The notes beneath the pieces were generated by a model. It searched no databases. It saw only the letters and a program-made list of their open reading frames with translations, and was not told the DNA's origin. This document shows positions 55,062-64,000 of a stretch of DNA of 64,000 nt, piece by piece. This stretch comes from an uncultured Clostridia bacterium (GTDB lineage: Bacteria; Bacillota; Clostridia; TANB77; CAG-465). The position numbers and the translations under genes were made by a program. How positions within the stretch are numbered: position 1 is the first letter of the stretch; each line of letters starts with the position of its first letter. Location: contig CALXEQ010000002.1 of assembly GCA_944387375.1 (NCBI GenBank), forward strand, positions 1-64,000, in the 5' to 3' direction.

Positions 55062-58000
55062 ACATTATTGAATTTACTTTTTTTCTTTTTAAAACATATA
55101 TAATTCCAATAACACTCACTACTGCTATACTAGCTATTGCCACTACTGCTATATCTCCTGTATTTGTTACTTCAAATATTAATGTATCTCCACTTTTCTC
55201 ATCTACTGTAAATTCTAACCCTGTTATGTCTTCATCTAATTCATATCCTTCTGGTGGTGTTATCTCTACAAATCTATATGTTCCATATGGCACGTCTTTT
55301 ATTACATATTCTCCTTCTTCATTTGTTACTCCTTTTTCTACTAAATATATCTTCTCTCCATATTGATTTACATACTCTTCTCCATTTTCATCTAATAATA
55401 CTATTGTAAATTCACATCCTTGTAATGGCTCTCCTGTTTCTCTATCTGTTTTTCTTAGTATCACTCTGTCTATTGTTTTTCTATCATTTCCTACTTCTAT
55501 TAACTCTAATGTCCACTCACATTTTTCTTCATCATATTCTGCTATAAACTCTTTTGCTTCTTCATCTACTTGGTACATTTTTGGTGCAGATACTTCTTTA
55601 TAATAATATTTTCCTCCATTTTCAAAATATATTATTGGTATTTGTACTTTTCCATTATTATCTGTTTTTGCACTGTATATCATTCTTCCGTCGTCATTAT
55701 ATATTTCAAATTCACATCCACTTACAACATCTTTTGTAAAGGTATCTATTTTTTGTAATAAATCTGCTTTTTTTAGTGGGTCATTTACTACTATAAATAC
55801 ACCTAAATTAGAATTCTCATCGTTTATTTTTACTTCTATTATTTCATCAGATAATTCATATCCATATGGTGCTTCTACTTCTTTAAAATAATATGTTCCA
55901 TATGGCATGTCTGATAATTTTATTGTACCATTTTCATCTGTAATAAATTCTGCTTCTTTATTATCTATTGTTATTACTGGATTTGTACATTCTTTATCAT
56001 TATATACTTTATATACTGCTCCCTCAACACCATATTCACTTGCTAAAATTCTAATTTTTTCTTTATCATTTATCTCTTCTATATTTAATTTTTCATAATC
56101 AGCATCTGAAAATTTAATCATTTCAAGTTCTGCTGTTTGAGCTATATTTTCTATCTTACCATTATTTACTGTTACCTCTATTGGTTGATTATCTGTATTT
56201 GTATATTCTACTTTAAATTCATATGTATCATCTTCAAGTCCATATGGATTTGATACATACAGTTCTTTTACGTAATATTCACCTTCAGGTAATTCAACAT
56301 TATTTTTTAACATATTATTTTCATCAGTTTCTAATATATCTACAAGTTGATTTTCGCCTAATGCAATACTACCATCATATCCATACATTGGTGTCTTAGT
56401 GTAAACTCCAAACACTGCAAATGTCTCATCAAATTTAAATTTAGATTCCTCTAATTGTTTATATATTTTTTCAAACTCTAAGTTAACTTCTTGTTTTTTG
56501 TTTTCAACTTTTTGTTTTACAATTTGTACTTTTTCATACTGGTTTGTATATTGAATATTTATTTCAATAGGGTCACTATTTAATACATAACCATTTTGAG
56601 TAGAAGTTTCTTTTAGTAAATACTTTCCTAAATAAACCTCTTGAGATCTTCCTATTCCTTGATTATTAGTTGTTATATTAGATACAACTTGTCCTTTATT
56701 ATATCTTGTAGTACCATCTGGTGTTACAATATCTTCAGCTGCAACTAATTGGAATGTTACATTTTCTAATCCTTTTTTATCATATTGCAAAACATTTAAT
56801 TTTCCATACTCTGTATCTTGTTCTTGTACACCTACTACTTGATCTGCAAGTTTTTCTACTTCAACTATTGCTTTTTGTGGTATATCATTTACTTTTGCTG
56901 TATATTTATACATTTTTGTTGGCACATTATCATAATCTACCATTTCATATTCTAATACTTGCTCTTCTCCATTATGTGTTACTACAACATCTCCAGCTTT
57001 ATTTACTTGTACTGTAAACTCATATCCTGCTGAACCTTCTCTTAAATCATCATCTAAATAATATCCCTCTGGCGCCTTTGTCTCATATAATATATATCTT
57101 CCGGCTTCCAAATGTCTATTTAATGTTAATGAGCCTGTACTATTTGTTGTAAATTCAGATATATATTCTCCTGATGGATATGACATTTCTTCATACCATT
57201 TATTATTATTTACATCCCATATTTTAAATGTTGCACCTGTTGGGATTTTATTACCTGTTTCTCCATCATATTTTTCTATTGTAAGAGACATTCTTACATA
57301 TTCATCACTTAAAATATACTCTTGTATTTGTTTATCATATACTATTTCTGTAGGTTGTTCTTCTATAAATACATGTGCTCCTGAATCACTAGCTTTTACT
57401 TCAGAAATTGTATATTTTCCATATGGTATTGTATATGGATAACAAGTATCTTTACATGAGTCATCCACAAACTCTAAATATCCATATTCATTTACTGTTG
57501 CCTCATAATATATATCTTCATTTGAATTTAATGTAAGTCTAAGTACTGCACCTGTTGCTGGTCCTTCATCAGTTGATGAACTACTATTATTATATTTTAT
57601 AACTTTTACTATACCTTCTATTACTTTATCTTTAGATAATACTGTATGTGTTGAAAATTCTTCTTTCTGTTCTGATGGTACTTGTACTACTGGATATACT
57701 TTTTCATCTATTAAATATCCTTCTGGTGCTTTTGTCTCTTTTACATAGTATGTTCCTACCATGTACCAGCCACTTGTTGCACTGTATGTTCCATCATCAT
57801 TTTTTGCAATTGTTACTGTTTCTACTGCGTCACTACATTGCTCATCTCTATAAATTGTATATTCTGCTCCCTCTAATTTAGCATCTCCTTGTGTTGTATT
57901 TCCTGTCTCACTATCTTCTTTATATATTACTATTTGCATTTTCTTTGCTACATCTGTTATATCTCCATATCTATATGGTTCATTTGTACTATCATCTAGC

Positions 58001-61000
58001 TCTATAAATTGTTCAAATGCTGTTACTCTATCTGTAGAGTCTCCTATATAAAACTCTCCATTATATGCTGTATCTGGTATTGTTGACTCTCTTACTGTAT
58101 ATGTTCCATATGGTAAATCTTCTATTATACAATATCCACTCTCATCAGTTTGTGTTGAATAATATACTTTACTTGTATCGCTATTTAGTGTTGCACTAAA
58201 TATTGCACCTGCTAAGCTTTGTTTTTGTGTTGAGTCTGTCTCCTCTATATTTTTTACTATTTCTATATCATTTCTTATTACTTCATCTTTTGATACTACT
58301 GTATGTGTAGAAAACTCTTCTGTCTGCTCTGATGGTACTTGTACTACTGGATATACTTTTTCATCTATTAAATATCCTTCTGGTGCTTTTGTCTCTTTTA
58401 CATAGTATGTTCCTACCATGTACCAGCCACTTGTTGCACTGTATGTTCCATCATCATTTTTTGCAATTGTTACTGTTTCTACTGCGTCACTACATTGCTC
58501 ATCTCTATAAATTGTATATTCTGCTCCCTCTAATTTAGCATCTCCTTGTGTTGTATTTCCTGTCTCACTATCTTCTTTATATATTACTATTTGCATTTTC
58601 TTTGCTACATCTGTTATATCTCCATATCTATATGGTTCATTTGTACTATCATCTAGCTCTATAAATTGTTCAAATGCTGTTACTCTATCTGTAGAGTCTC
58701 CTATATAAAACTCTCCATTATATGCTGTATCTGGTATTGTTGACTCTCTTACTGTATATGTTCCATATGGTAAATCTTCTATTATACAATATCCACTCTC
58801 ATCAGTTTGTGTTGAATAATATACTTTACTTGTATCGCTATTTAGTGTTGCACTAAATATTGCACCTGCTAAGCTTTGTTTTTGTGTTGAGTCTGTCTCC
58901 TCTATATTTTTTACTATTTCTATATCATTTCTTATTACTTCATCTTTTGATACTACTGTATGTGTAGAAAACTCTTCTGTTTGTTCTGATGGCACTTGTA
59001 CTACTGGATATACTTTTTCATCTATTAAATATCCTTCTGGTGCTTTTGTCTCTTTTACATAGTATGTTCCTACCATGTACCAGCCACTTGTTGCACTGTA
59101 TGTTCCATCATCATTTTTTGCAATTGTTACTGTTTCTACTGCGTCACTACATTGCTCATCTCTATAAATTGTATATTCTGCTCCCTCTAATTTAGCATCT
59201 CCTTGTGTTGTATTTCCTGTCTCACTATCTTCTTTATATATTACTATTTGCATTTTCTTTGCTACATCTGTTATATCTCCATATCTATATGGTTCATTTG
59301 TACTATCATCTAGCTCTATAAATTGTTCAAATGTTGTTACTCTATCTGTAGAGTCTCCTATATAAAATTCACCATTATATGCTGTATCTGGTATTGTACT
59401 TTCTCTTACTGTATATGTTCCATATGGTAAATCTTCTATTATACAATATCCATTTTCATCAGTTTCTGTTGAATAATATACTTTACTTGTATCGCTATTT
59501 AGTGTTGCACTAAATATTGCTCCTGCTAAACTTTGTTTTTGTGTTGAGTCTGTCTCTTCTATATTTTTTACTATCTCTATATCGTTTCTTATTACTTCAT
59601 CTTTTGATACTACTGTATGTGTAGAGAATTCTTCTGTTTGTTCTGATGGCACTTGTACTACTGGATATACTTTTTCATCTATTAAATATCCTTCTGGTGC
59701 TTTTGTCTCTTTTACATAGTATGTTCCTACCATGTACCAGCCACTTGTTGCACTGTATGTTCCATCATCATTTTTTGCAATTGTTACTGTTTCTACTGCG
59801 TCACTACATTGCTCATCTCTATAAATTGTATATTCTGCTCCCTCTAATTTAGCATCTCCTTGTGTTGTATTTCCTGTCTCACTATCTTCTTTATATATTA
59901 CTATTTGCATTTTCTTTGCTACATCTGTTATATCTCCATATCTATATGGTTCATTTGTACTATCATCTAGCTCTATAAATTGTTCAAATGTTGTTACTCT
60001 ATCTGTAGAGTCTCCTATATAAAATTCACCATTATATGCTGTATCTGGTATTGTACTTTCTCTTACTGTATATGTTCCATATGGTAAATCTTCTATTATA
60101 CAATATCCACTCTCATCAGTTTGTGTTGAATAATATACTTTACTTGTATCACTATTTAGTGTTGCACTAAATATGGCTCCTGCTAAACTTTGTTTTTGTG
60201 TTGAGTCTGTCTCTTCTATATTTTTTACTATCTCTATATCGTTTCTTATTACTTCATCTTTTGATACTACTGTATGTGTAGAGAATTCTTCTGTTTGTTC
60301 TGATGGCACTTGTACTACTGGATATACTTTTTCATCTATTAAATATCCTTCTGGTGCTTTTGTCTCTTTTACATAGTATGTTCCTACCATGTACCAGCCA
60401 CTTGTTGCACTGTATGTTCCATCATCATTTTTTGCAATTGTTACTGTTTCTACTGCGTCACTACATTGCTCATCTCTATAAATTGTATATTCTGCTCCCT
60501 CTAATTTAGCATCTCCTTGTGTTGTATTTCCTGTCTCACTATCTTCTTTATATATTACTATTTGCATTTTCTTTGCTACATCTGTTATATCTCCATATCT
60601 ATATGGTTCATTTGTACTATCATCTAGCTCTATAAATTGTTCAAATGTTGTTACTCTATCTGTAGAGTCTCCTATATAAAATTCACCATTATATGCTGTA
60701 TCTGGTATTGTACTTTCTCTTACTGTATATGTTCCATATGGTAAATCTTCTATTATACAATATCCATTTTCATCAGTTTCTGTTGAATAATATACTTTAC
60801 TTGTATCGCTATTTAGTGTTGCACTAAATATTGCTCCTGCTAAACTTTGTTTTTGTGTTGAGTCTGTCTCTTCTATATTTTTTACTATTTCTATATCGTT
60901 TCTTATTACTTCATCTTTTGATACTACTGTATGTGTAGAAAACTCTTCTGTTTGTTCTGATGGTACTTGTACTACTGGATATACTGTATTGTCTATTAAA

Positions 61001-63006
61001 TATCCTTCTGGAGCTTTTGTCTCTTTTACATAGTATGTTCCTGACATGTACCAGCCACTTGTTGCACTATATTTACCTTGTGCATCCTTTTGTATTGTTA
61101 CTGTTTCTATCGCATCACTACATTGTTCATCTCTATAAATTGTATATTCTGCTCCCTCTAGTTTTGCATCTCCTTGTGTAGCACTTCCTGTCTCACTATC
61201 TTCTTTGTATATTACTATTTGCATTTTCTTTGCCACATCTTCTATTGAATATTCATATGAACTTTCTTGTGATATTTCCACATTAAATGTATTTATAACA
61301 TCGGTACCATCATTTAAATAGAATTTACCATTATATGCTATGTCTGGTACAGTTGACTCTGTTATTTTATATGTTCCATATGGCAATCCATCTATAACAC
61401 AGTGTCCATTCTCATCTGTTTGTGTTGAATAATATACTGTATCTGGTTGTGCGAGTTCAACACCTTGTGCAAAATTTATTACTTCAGCTTTAAATACTGC
61501 ACCAGCTAAGTTTTGCTTTTGTGTTGAATCTGTCTCTTCTATAGTTTTATCTATTTGAATACTAGATCTTACAATGTCATAAGTATATGTAACATTTATC
61601 TCATTTTCTGTCATAGTACCTTGTGTATTTCCAGTGTCACGTATTAACTTATATCCATTAATATTCTTTGAGCTTGTACTATAAGGATCTAATATATTTC
61701 CATTAATTACCTCATCTTCTGCTATTTTTACTCCTTGCATATTCACATAATGCACATTAACTTTAGATTTTAATGTGGTTGTAACTGTATTAGAATTTAA
61801 CTCGTGCTGATTGTTAATATTTACAGAAGATGAATTATTTATTATAGCTGAATTTACAGAATGCTTAACATTTGCACTTATAACAAATTTATAACTTTGT
61901 CCATTATAATTCATGTTATTTTGTAAATATCCTGAATTAAAAGTATAAGTTAATCTTTGAGTTGTACTATCATATGATGTTGTACCTGCAGAGCTTGTAA
62001 CATCATTTCCATTTTCATTATATACTCTTAAAGAATTATATGTTAAATTTTTATCTATAATATCTGTAAATACTAAACTTGAATAATGAAAAGAATCATC
62101 AAAACGAGTTGAAATTTGTTGTTCAACTGTATAAGTTAAAGTATCTCCAAGCTGTGCTTGTGTCTTAGATACTGTCTTTACAGGATTACTTGGTACAACA
62201 GCTGTAAGTGGTGTATATTGAAGATGATAACCAATACTTGTACCATAATTTAATCCATATAACTCTATATTCAAATGATCTTTATTATTATATCTAAATG
62301 ATACACAGTTTAAAGAACCTGCTTCTGTACTACCACTAGTAGTTCCGTAGTACACATCATAATATACTCTTGAACCATTAACAGATGTTCTATTATCTAC
62401 ATGAGCCATATTTGTTGTTGTATATAAATATGCCTCTGATATTTGTGAACTACCTGACCCCTCATTAGTATCTTCTGAAAATATAGATAAATATGCTGTA
62501 TCTATATTAATTGGTGTTGTTTCTCCATGATAATAAAAATACACATCTACATCTACATGCTCTATGTGTTGATACCACCACTCATTAGATGACATCATTT
62601 GACTTCCAAAAGCAGACCAATATAAATATGGACCATCTCCATTAGTTACTATATCTGAATAAATTAATTTCATATCAATTGGTCTACCTAATAAAGTTCC
62701 ACAATTACTAAAATTAACTGTAACTGTACTATCTAATGTCTGACCTGTAGAAGCATTATCATAATACACACCTCTTGTTGGGGCACCAGAACTTGTAGTT
62801 CCTTCTCCTAAATGATATGCCTGACTACCTGAAACACTTACTGTAGGAAGTGTAGTATAGTTTAATACTAATGTATCAAATGTACTTGGTGTAAATAACG
62901 TTTGTGAATTTATTGTTGTATAAGCATATATATTATTAACATTTCCTCCAACTATATAAATAAAAGTCAATAATATAAAGCAAAAAACAAATTTTAACTT
63001 TTTCAT
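55060..63006 (-). CDS. Giant repeat surface protein (SpaA-type stalk) with NTGD-type tail
   Basis: A 2648-residue exported protein. Residues 1-29 are a signal peptide (MKKLKFVFCFILLTF...). A head domain (about 30-270) precedes an isopeptide D2-like domain (about 274-392) and a MucBP domain (about 414-480). Residues about 479-1789 are six copies of a 219-residue unit, each made of two SpaA domains (IEETDSTQKQ...LPYGTYTVRES and KKMQIVIYKEDSETG...YYVKETKAPEGYLID). Further SpaA-type domains follow to about 2610. The tail is NTGD (2615-2618), a hydrophobic span and KRKKVNSIM. ATG 63006 has GAGGG six bases upstream. Likely a long self-crosslinked fibre holding the head away from the cell; ligand unknown. 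Confidence 0.95.
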   Translation of the reverse strand: MKKLKFVFCFILLTFIYIVGGNVNNIYAYTTINSQTLFTPSTFDTLVLNYTTLPTVSVSGSQAYHLGEGTTSSGAPTRGVYYDNASTGQTLDSTVTVNFSNCGTLLGRPIDMKLIYSDIVTNGDGPYLYWSAFGSQMMSSNEWWYQHIEHVDVDVYFYYHGETTPINIDTAYLSIFSEDTNEGSGSSQISEAYLYTTTNMAHVDNRTSVNGSRVYYDVYYGTTSGSTEAGSLNCVSFRYNNKDHLNIELYGLNYGTSIGYHLQYTPLTAVVPSNPVKTVSKTQAQLGDTLTYTVEQQISTRFDDSFHYSSLVFTDIIDKNLTYNSLRVYNENGNDVTSSAGTTSYDSTTQRLTYTFNSGYLQNNMNYNGQSYKFVISANVKHSVNSAIINNSSSVNINNQHELNSNTVTTTLKSKVNVHYVNMQGVKIAEDEVINGNILDPYSTSSKNINGYKLIRDTGNTQGTMTENEINVTYTYDIVRSSIQIDKTIEETDSTQKQNLAGAVFKAEVINFAQGVELAQPDTVYYSTQTDENGHCVIDGLPYGTYKITESTVPDIAYNGKFYLNDGTDVINTFNVEISQESSYEYSIEDVAKKMQIVIYKEDSETGSATQGDAKLEGAEYTIYRDEQCSDAIETVTIQKDAQGKYSATSGWYMSGTYYVKETKAPEGYLIDNTVYPVVQVPSEQTEEFSTHTVVSKDEVIRNDIEIVKNIEETDSTQKQSLAGAIFSATLNSDTSKVYYSTETDENGYCIIEDLPYGTYTVRESTIPDTAYNGEFYIGDSTDRVTTFEQFIELDDSTNEPYRYGDITDVAKKMQIVIYKEDSETGNTTQGDAKLEGAEYTIYRDEQCSDAVETVTIAKNDDGTYSATSGWYMVGTYYVKETKAPEGYLIDEKVYPVVQVPSEQTEEFSTHTVVSKDEVIRNDIEIVKNIEETDSTQKQSLAGAIFSATLNSDTSKVYYSTQTDESGYCIIEDLPYGTYTVRESTIPDTAYNGEFYIGDSTDRVTTFEQFIELDDSTNEPYRYGDITDVAKKMQIVIYKEDSETGNTTQGDAKLEGAEYTIYRDEQCSDAVETVTIAKNDDGTYSATSGWYMVGTYYVKETKAPEGYLIDEKVYPVVQVPSEQTEEFSTHTVVSKDEVIRNDIEIVKNIEETDSTQKQSLAGAIFSATLNSDTSKVYYSTETDENGYCIIEDLPYGTYTVRESTIPDTAYNGEFYIGDSTDRVTTFEQFIELDDSTNEPYRYGDITDVAKKMQIVIYKEDSETGNTTQGDAKLEGAEYTIYRDEQCSDAVETVTIAKNDDGTYSATSGWYMVGTYYVKETKAPEGYLIDEKVYPVVQVPSEQTEEFSTHTVVSKDEVIRNDIEIVKNIEETDSTQKQSLAGAIFSATLNSDTSKVYYSTQTDESGYCIIEDLPYGTYTVRESTIPDTAYNGEFYIGDSTDRVTAFEQFIELDDSTNEPYRYGDITDVAKKMQIVIYKEDSETGNTTQGDAKLEGAEYTIYRDEQCSDAVETVTIAKNDDGTYSATSGWYMVGTYYVKETKAPEGYLIDEKVYPVVQVPSEQTEEFSTHTVVSKDEVIRNDIEIVKNIEETDSTQKQSLAGAIFSATLNSDTSKVYYSTQTDESGYCIIEDLPYGTYTVRESTIPDTAYNGEFYIGDSTDRVTAFEQFIELDDSTNEPYRYGDITDVAKKMQIVIYKEDSETGNTTQGDAKLEGAEYTIYRDEQCSDAVETVTIAKNDDGTYSATSGWYMVGTYYVKETKAPEGYLIDEKVYPVVQVPSEQKEEFSTHTVLSKDKVIEGIVKVIKYNNSSSSTDEGPATGAVLRLTLNSNEDIYYEATVNEYGYLEFVDDSCKDTCYPYTIPYGKYTISEVKASDSGAHVFIEEQPTEIVYDKQIQEYILSDEYVRMSLTIEKYDGETGNKIPTGATFKIWDVNNNKWYEEMSYPSGEYISEFTTNSTGSLTLNRHLEAGRYILYETKAPEGYYLDDDLREGSAGYEFTVQVNKAGDVVVTHNGEEQVLEYEMVDYDNVPTKMYKYTAKVNDIPQKAIVEVEKLADQVVGVQEQDTEYGKLNVLQYDKKGLENVTFQLVAAEDIVTPDGTTRYNKGQVVSNITTNNQGIGRSQEVYLGKYLLKETSTQNGYVLNSDPIEINIQYTNQYEKVQIVKQKVENKKQEVNLEFEKIYKQLEESKFKFDETFAVFGVYTKTPMYGYDGSIALGENQLVDILETDENNMLKNNVELPEGEYYVKELYVSNPYGLEDDTYEFKVEYTNTDNQPIEVTVNNGKIENIAQTAELEMIKFSDADYEKLNIEEINDKEKIRILASEYGVEGAVYKVYNDKECTNPVITIDNKEAEFITDENGTIKLSDMPYGTYYFKEVEAPYGYELSDEIIEVKINDENSNLGVFIVVNDPLKKADLLQKIDTFTKDVVSGCEFEIYNDDGRMIYSAKTDNNGKVQIPIIYFENGGKYYYKEVSAPKMYQVDEEAKEFIAEYDEEKCEWTLELIEVGNDRKTIDRVILRKTDRETGEPLQGCEFTIVLLDENGEEYVNQYGEKIYLVEKGVTNEEGEYVIKDVPYGTYRFVEITPPEGYELDEDITGLEFTVDEKSGDTLIFEVTNTGDIAVVAIASIAVVSVIGIIYVLKRKKVNSIM
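57640..61580 (-). repeat. 657-bp tandem repeat, six units, inside the giant surface protein
   Basis: Corresponding positions recur at 57675, 58332, 58989, 59646, 60303 and 60960, exactly 657 bp (219 codons) apart. The five units from about 57640 to 60920 are nearly identical even at silent positions; the first-translated unit (about 60925-61580) is diverged. Units carry one of two alleles (STETDENGYC or STQTDESGYC), in translated order E, Q, E, Q, Q. This points to recent unequal exchange, partly in two-unit steps. Copy number in the assembly may be unreliable. Confidence 0.95.
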
Positions 63007-63039
63007 ATACTTCCCTCTTTCTTTCAATTTTATATAACA

Positions 63040-63068
63040 ATTTTATAACAAAAAACGACTTTTTTCAA
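63040..63068 (-). promoter_or_regulatory. Promoter of the 2648-residue surface protein gene
   Basis: Minus strand TTGAAA (63063-63068), 17-bp spacer, TAAAAT (63040-63045). The surrounding TTGAAAAAAGT is shared with the promoter at 3.35 kb. Confidence 0.58.
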
Positions 63069-63159
63069 TTAATAACAGCACTTCAAAAGTTTATGTAATA
63101 TATAAAAAATATTAATGTAACATATGTGAAATTGTGTACTCTTTTAGTACAAAAAAGCA

Positions 63160-63190
63160 TAAAAAAAAGATGAGGGTTTTCCTCATCTTC
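63160..63190 (-). terminator. Terminator after rpsO
   Basis: Minus strand AAGATGAGG, loop of five, CCTCATCTT, followed by six or more U. Confidence 0.88.
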
Positions 63191-63201
63191 AACACCAAAT
63201 A

Positions 63202-63465
63202 TTATTTTCTTAAATTTAATTTTGCAATAATATCTCTATATCTTTCAACATCTTTAGTTTCAAGATATCTTAAAAGTCTTTTTCTTTTTCCAACCATAAT
63301 TAAAAGACCACGTCTAGAATGATTATCTTTTTTGTGAACTTTTAAATGCTCTGTTAATTCATTGATTCTTTCAGTAAGAAGTGCGATTTGTACTTCTGCA
63401 GAACCAGTGTCTTTTTCTTTTCTAGCATAAGTTGTTAAAATTTCAGCTTTTCTTTCTTTAGTCAT
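63202..63465 (-). CDS. rpsO: 30S ribosomal protein S15
   Basis: An 87-residue small-subunit protein that binds 16S rRNA early in assembly. The full family pattern is present: [35 protein letters not shown] and [16 protein letters not shown] precedes the ATG. The 115-base leader might hold an S15 autoregulatory structure, but I could not assign a known fold. Confidence 0.98.
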   Translation of the reverse strand: MTKERKAEILTTYARKEKDTGSAEVQIALLTERINELTEHLKVHKKDNHSRRGLLIMVGKRKRLLRYLETKDVERYRDIIAKLNLRK

Positions 63466-63580
63466 TTTCTTATCCTCCTTCTTCTTCCTTGCCTAAAGCT
63501 AAGATATACGAGGTTTTAATGTAATATCTGAGCAATAGGTGATATATAATAAATTACATTATGTAATCTATTTTTGAATT

Positions 63581-64000
63581 TTAAACTCCATTTAAATATG
63601 TCCATGGATTTACTGGTACACCATTTACCCTAGTTTCAAAGTGTAAGTGGTTACCTGTTGCCCAACCAGTTTGACCAACGCCAGCAATTGTTTGACCAGC
63701 ACTAACTTGCTGACCAGCACTAACATATAATGCACTACAGTGTGCATATATAGCTACTAATCCATTACCATGGTTTATTTTAACACAGTATCCATAACCT
63801 GTTGAATCCCAACCAGAAAATATTACTGTACCTGCCATATATGCATATATATCAGCACCAGAAGCTCCGCCTATATCCACACCATTATGTCCATAATATC
63901 CCCAATAATCACAGTTTATTCTTCTACTAACTGTAGGCCATACAGCAGTACCATCAACTGGTGTTGCAACTGCTCCTGTATAAACTGTTGTCGGATATTG
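63581..64000 (-). CDS. M23 (LytM-type) peptidase domain protein, 5' part outside window
   Basis: The last 139 codons of a peptidoglycan hydrolase-like protein; the frame continues past base 64000, so start and N-terminal domains are unseen. The zinc site is H-x3-D in YYGHNGVDIGG and the HxH in GNHLHFETR near the C terminus, both intact, so the enzyme should be active. M23 enzymes cut peptide cross-bridges of the wall or, as in SpoIIQ relatives, serve in sporulation. An internal GTG at 63880 is not the start: coding sequence with the first zinc ligand continues upstream. Only a weak hairpin (ATTACATAATGTAAT) follows the stop. Confidence 0.93.
   Translation of the reverse strand, partial: QYPTTVYTGAVATPVDGTAVWPTVSRRINCDYWGYYGHNGVDIGGASGADIYAYMAGTVIFSGWDSTGYGYCVKINHGNGLVAIYAHCSALYVSAGQQVSAGQTIAGVGQTGWATGNHLHFETRVNGVPVNPWTYLNGV

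Noticed and set aside
57640-61580. Regular repeats considered as a CRISPR or satellite array
   Set aside because: The unit is 657 bp, a multiple of three, with no spacers, and is wholly in frame within one protein.
63466-63580. S15 autoregulatory RNA in the rpsO leader
   Set aside because: The leader length would allow it, but I could not fold it into any of the known S15-binding motifs with confidence.
63581-63880. GTG 63880 as the start of the M23 peptidase
   Set aside because: The zinc-binding His of H-x3-D lies upstream of it in the same open frame, so the gene must start beyond the window.

Overview
The window is AT-rich chromosomal DNA from a Gram-positive, spore-forming bacterium of the class Clostridia, probably a gut or host-associated one. 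The reasons are: spoIVA (stage IV sporulation ATPase), a candidate spoVM micropeptide, many SpaA/Cna-B surface proteins with sortases, strong AGGAGG-type ribosome binding sites, U-tract terminators after most units, and a Firmicutes-like housekeeping set (asnS-aspS-gpsA, rsgA, pyk, tsaD, mnmA, pyrG). No rRNA, CRISPR array, prophage or complete insertion sequence was found. Species assignment is not possible by reading alone.

Left block (1-16.4 kb, minus strand): a pilus and adhesin locus. In the direction of transcription it holds a MacB-like ABC transporter, a major pilin (pilin motif W140...K149, LPLTG), two class C sortases, a 2149-residue LPETG adhesin, and a second large adhesin that runs off the left edge. 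A hairpin terminator sits between pilin and sortases. A 24-bp perfect palindrome overlaps the predicted promoter of the 2149-residue adhesin.

Middle block (16.4-49.8 kb): mostly housekeeping. It has a CDF metal exporter, a GT2-GtrA glycosyltransferase, an SDR dehydratase, tRNA-Trp, a MazG-like pyrophosphohydrolase, an M50 protease-tsaD-phosphoesterase operon, small DUF2752/DUF4234 membrane proteins, an Rpn-type nuclease, pyrG, a J-domain protein and spoIVA. Next come a frameshifted HipA-like pseudokinase, a regulator-hypothetical-mnmA operon, pyk, rpmB, two unlisted tiny genes (37.0 kb), nth, tRNA-Leu, rmuC, a short GlmU, and the asnS-aspS-gpsA-methyltransferase-rsgA operon.

Right block (49.9-63.0 kb, minus strand): two paralogous giant surface proteins built of SpaA-type domains. 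Both end in an unusual NTGD-hydrophobic-basic tail instead of LPxTG. The larger contains a 657-bp tandem repeat in six copies, five nearly identical. rpsO and the 3' part of an M23 peptidase gene close the window.

How the parts fit (inference): the left block assembles covalent pili and anchors large adhesins, and the right block displays repeat-stalk proteins that may use a different sortase. The strongest candidates for something undescribed are the micropeptide pair at 36.9-37.2 kb (SpoVM-like peptide plus a 50-residue membrane peptide under a sigma-E-like promoter), the NTGD-tailed repeat adhesins, and the palindrome-controlled adhesin promoter.
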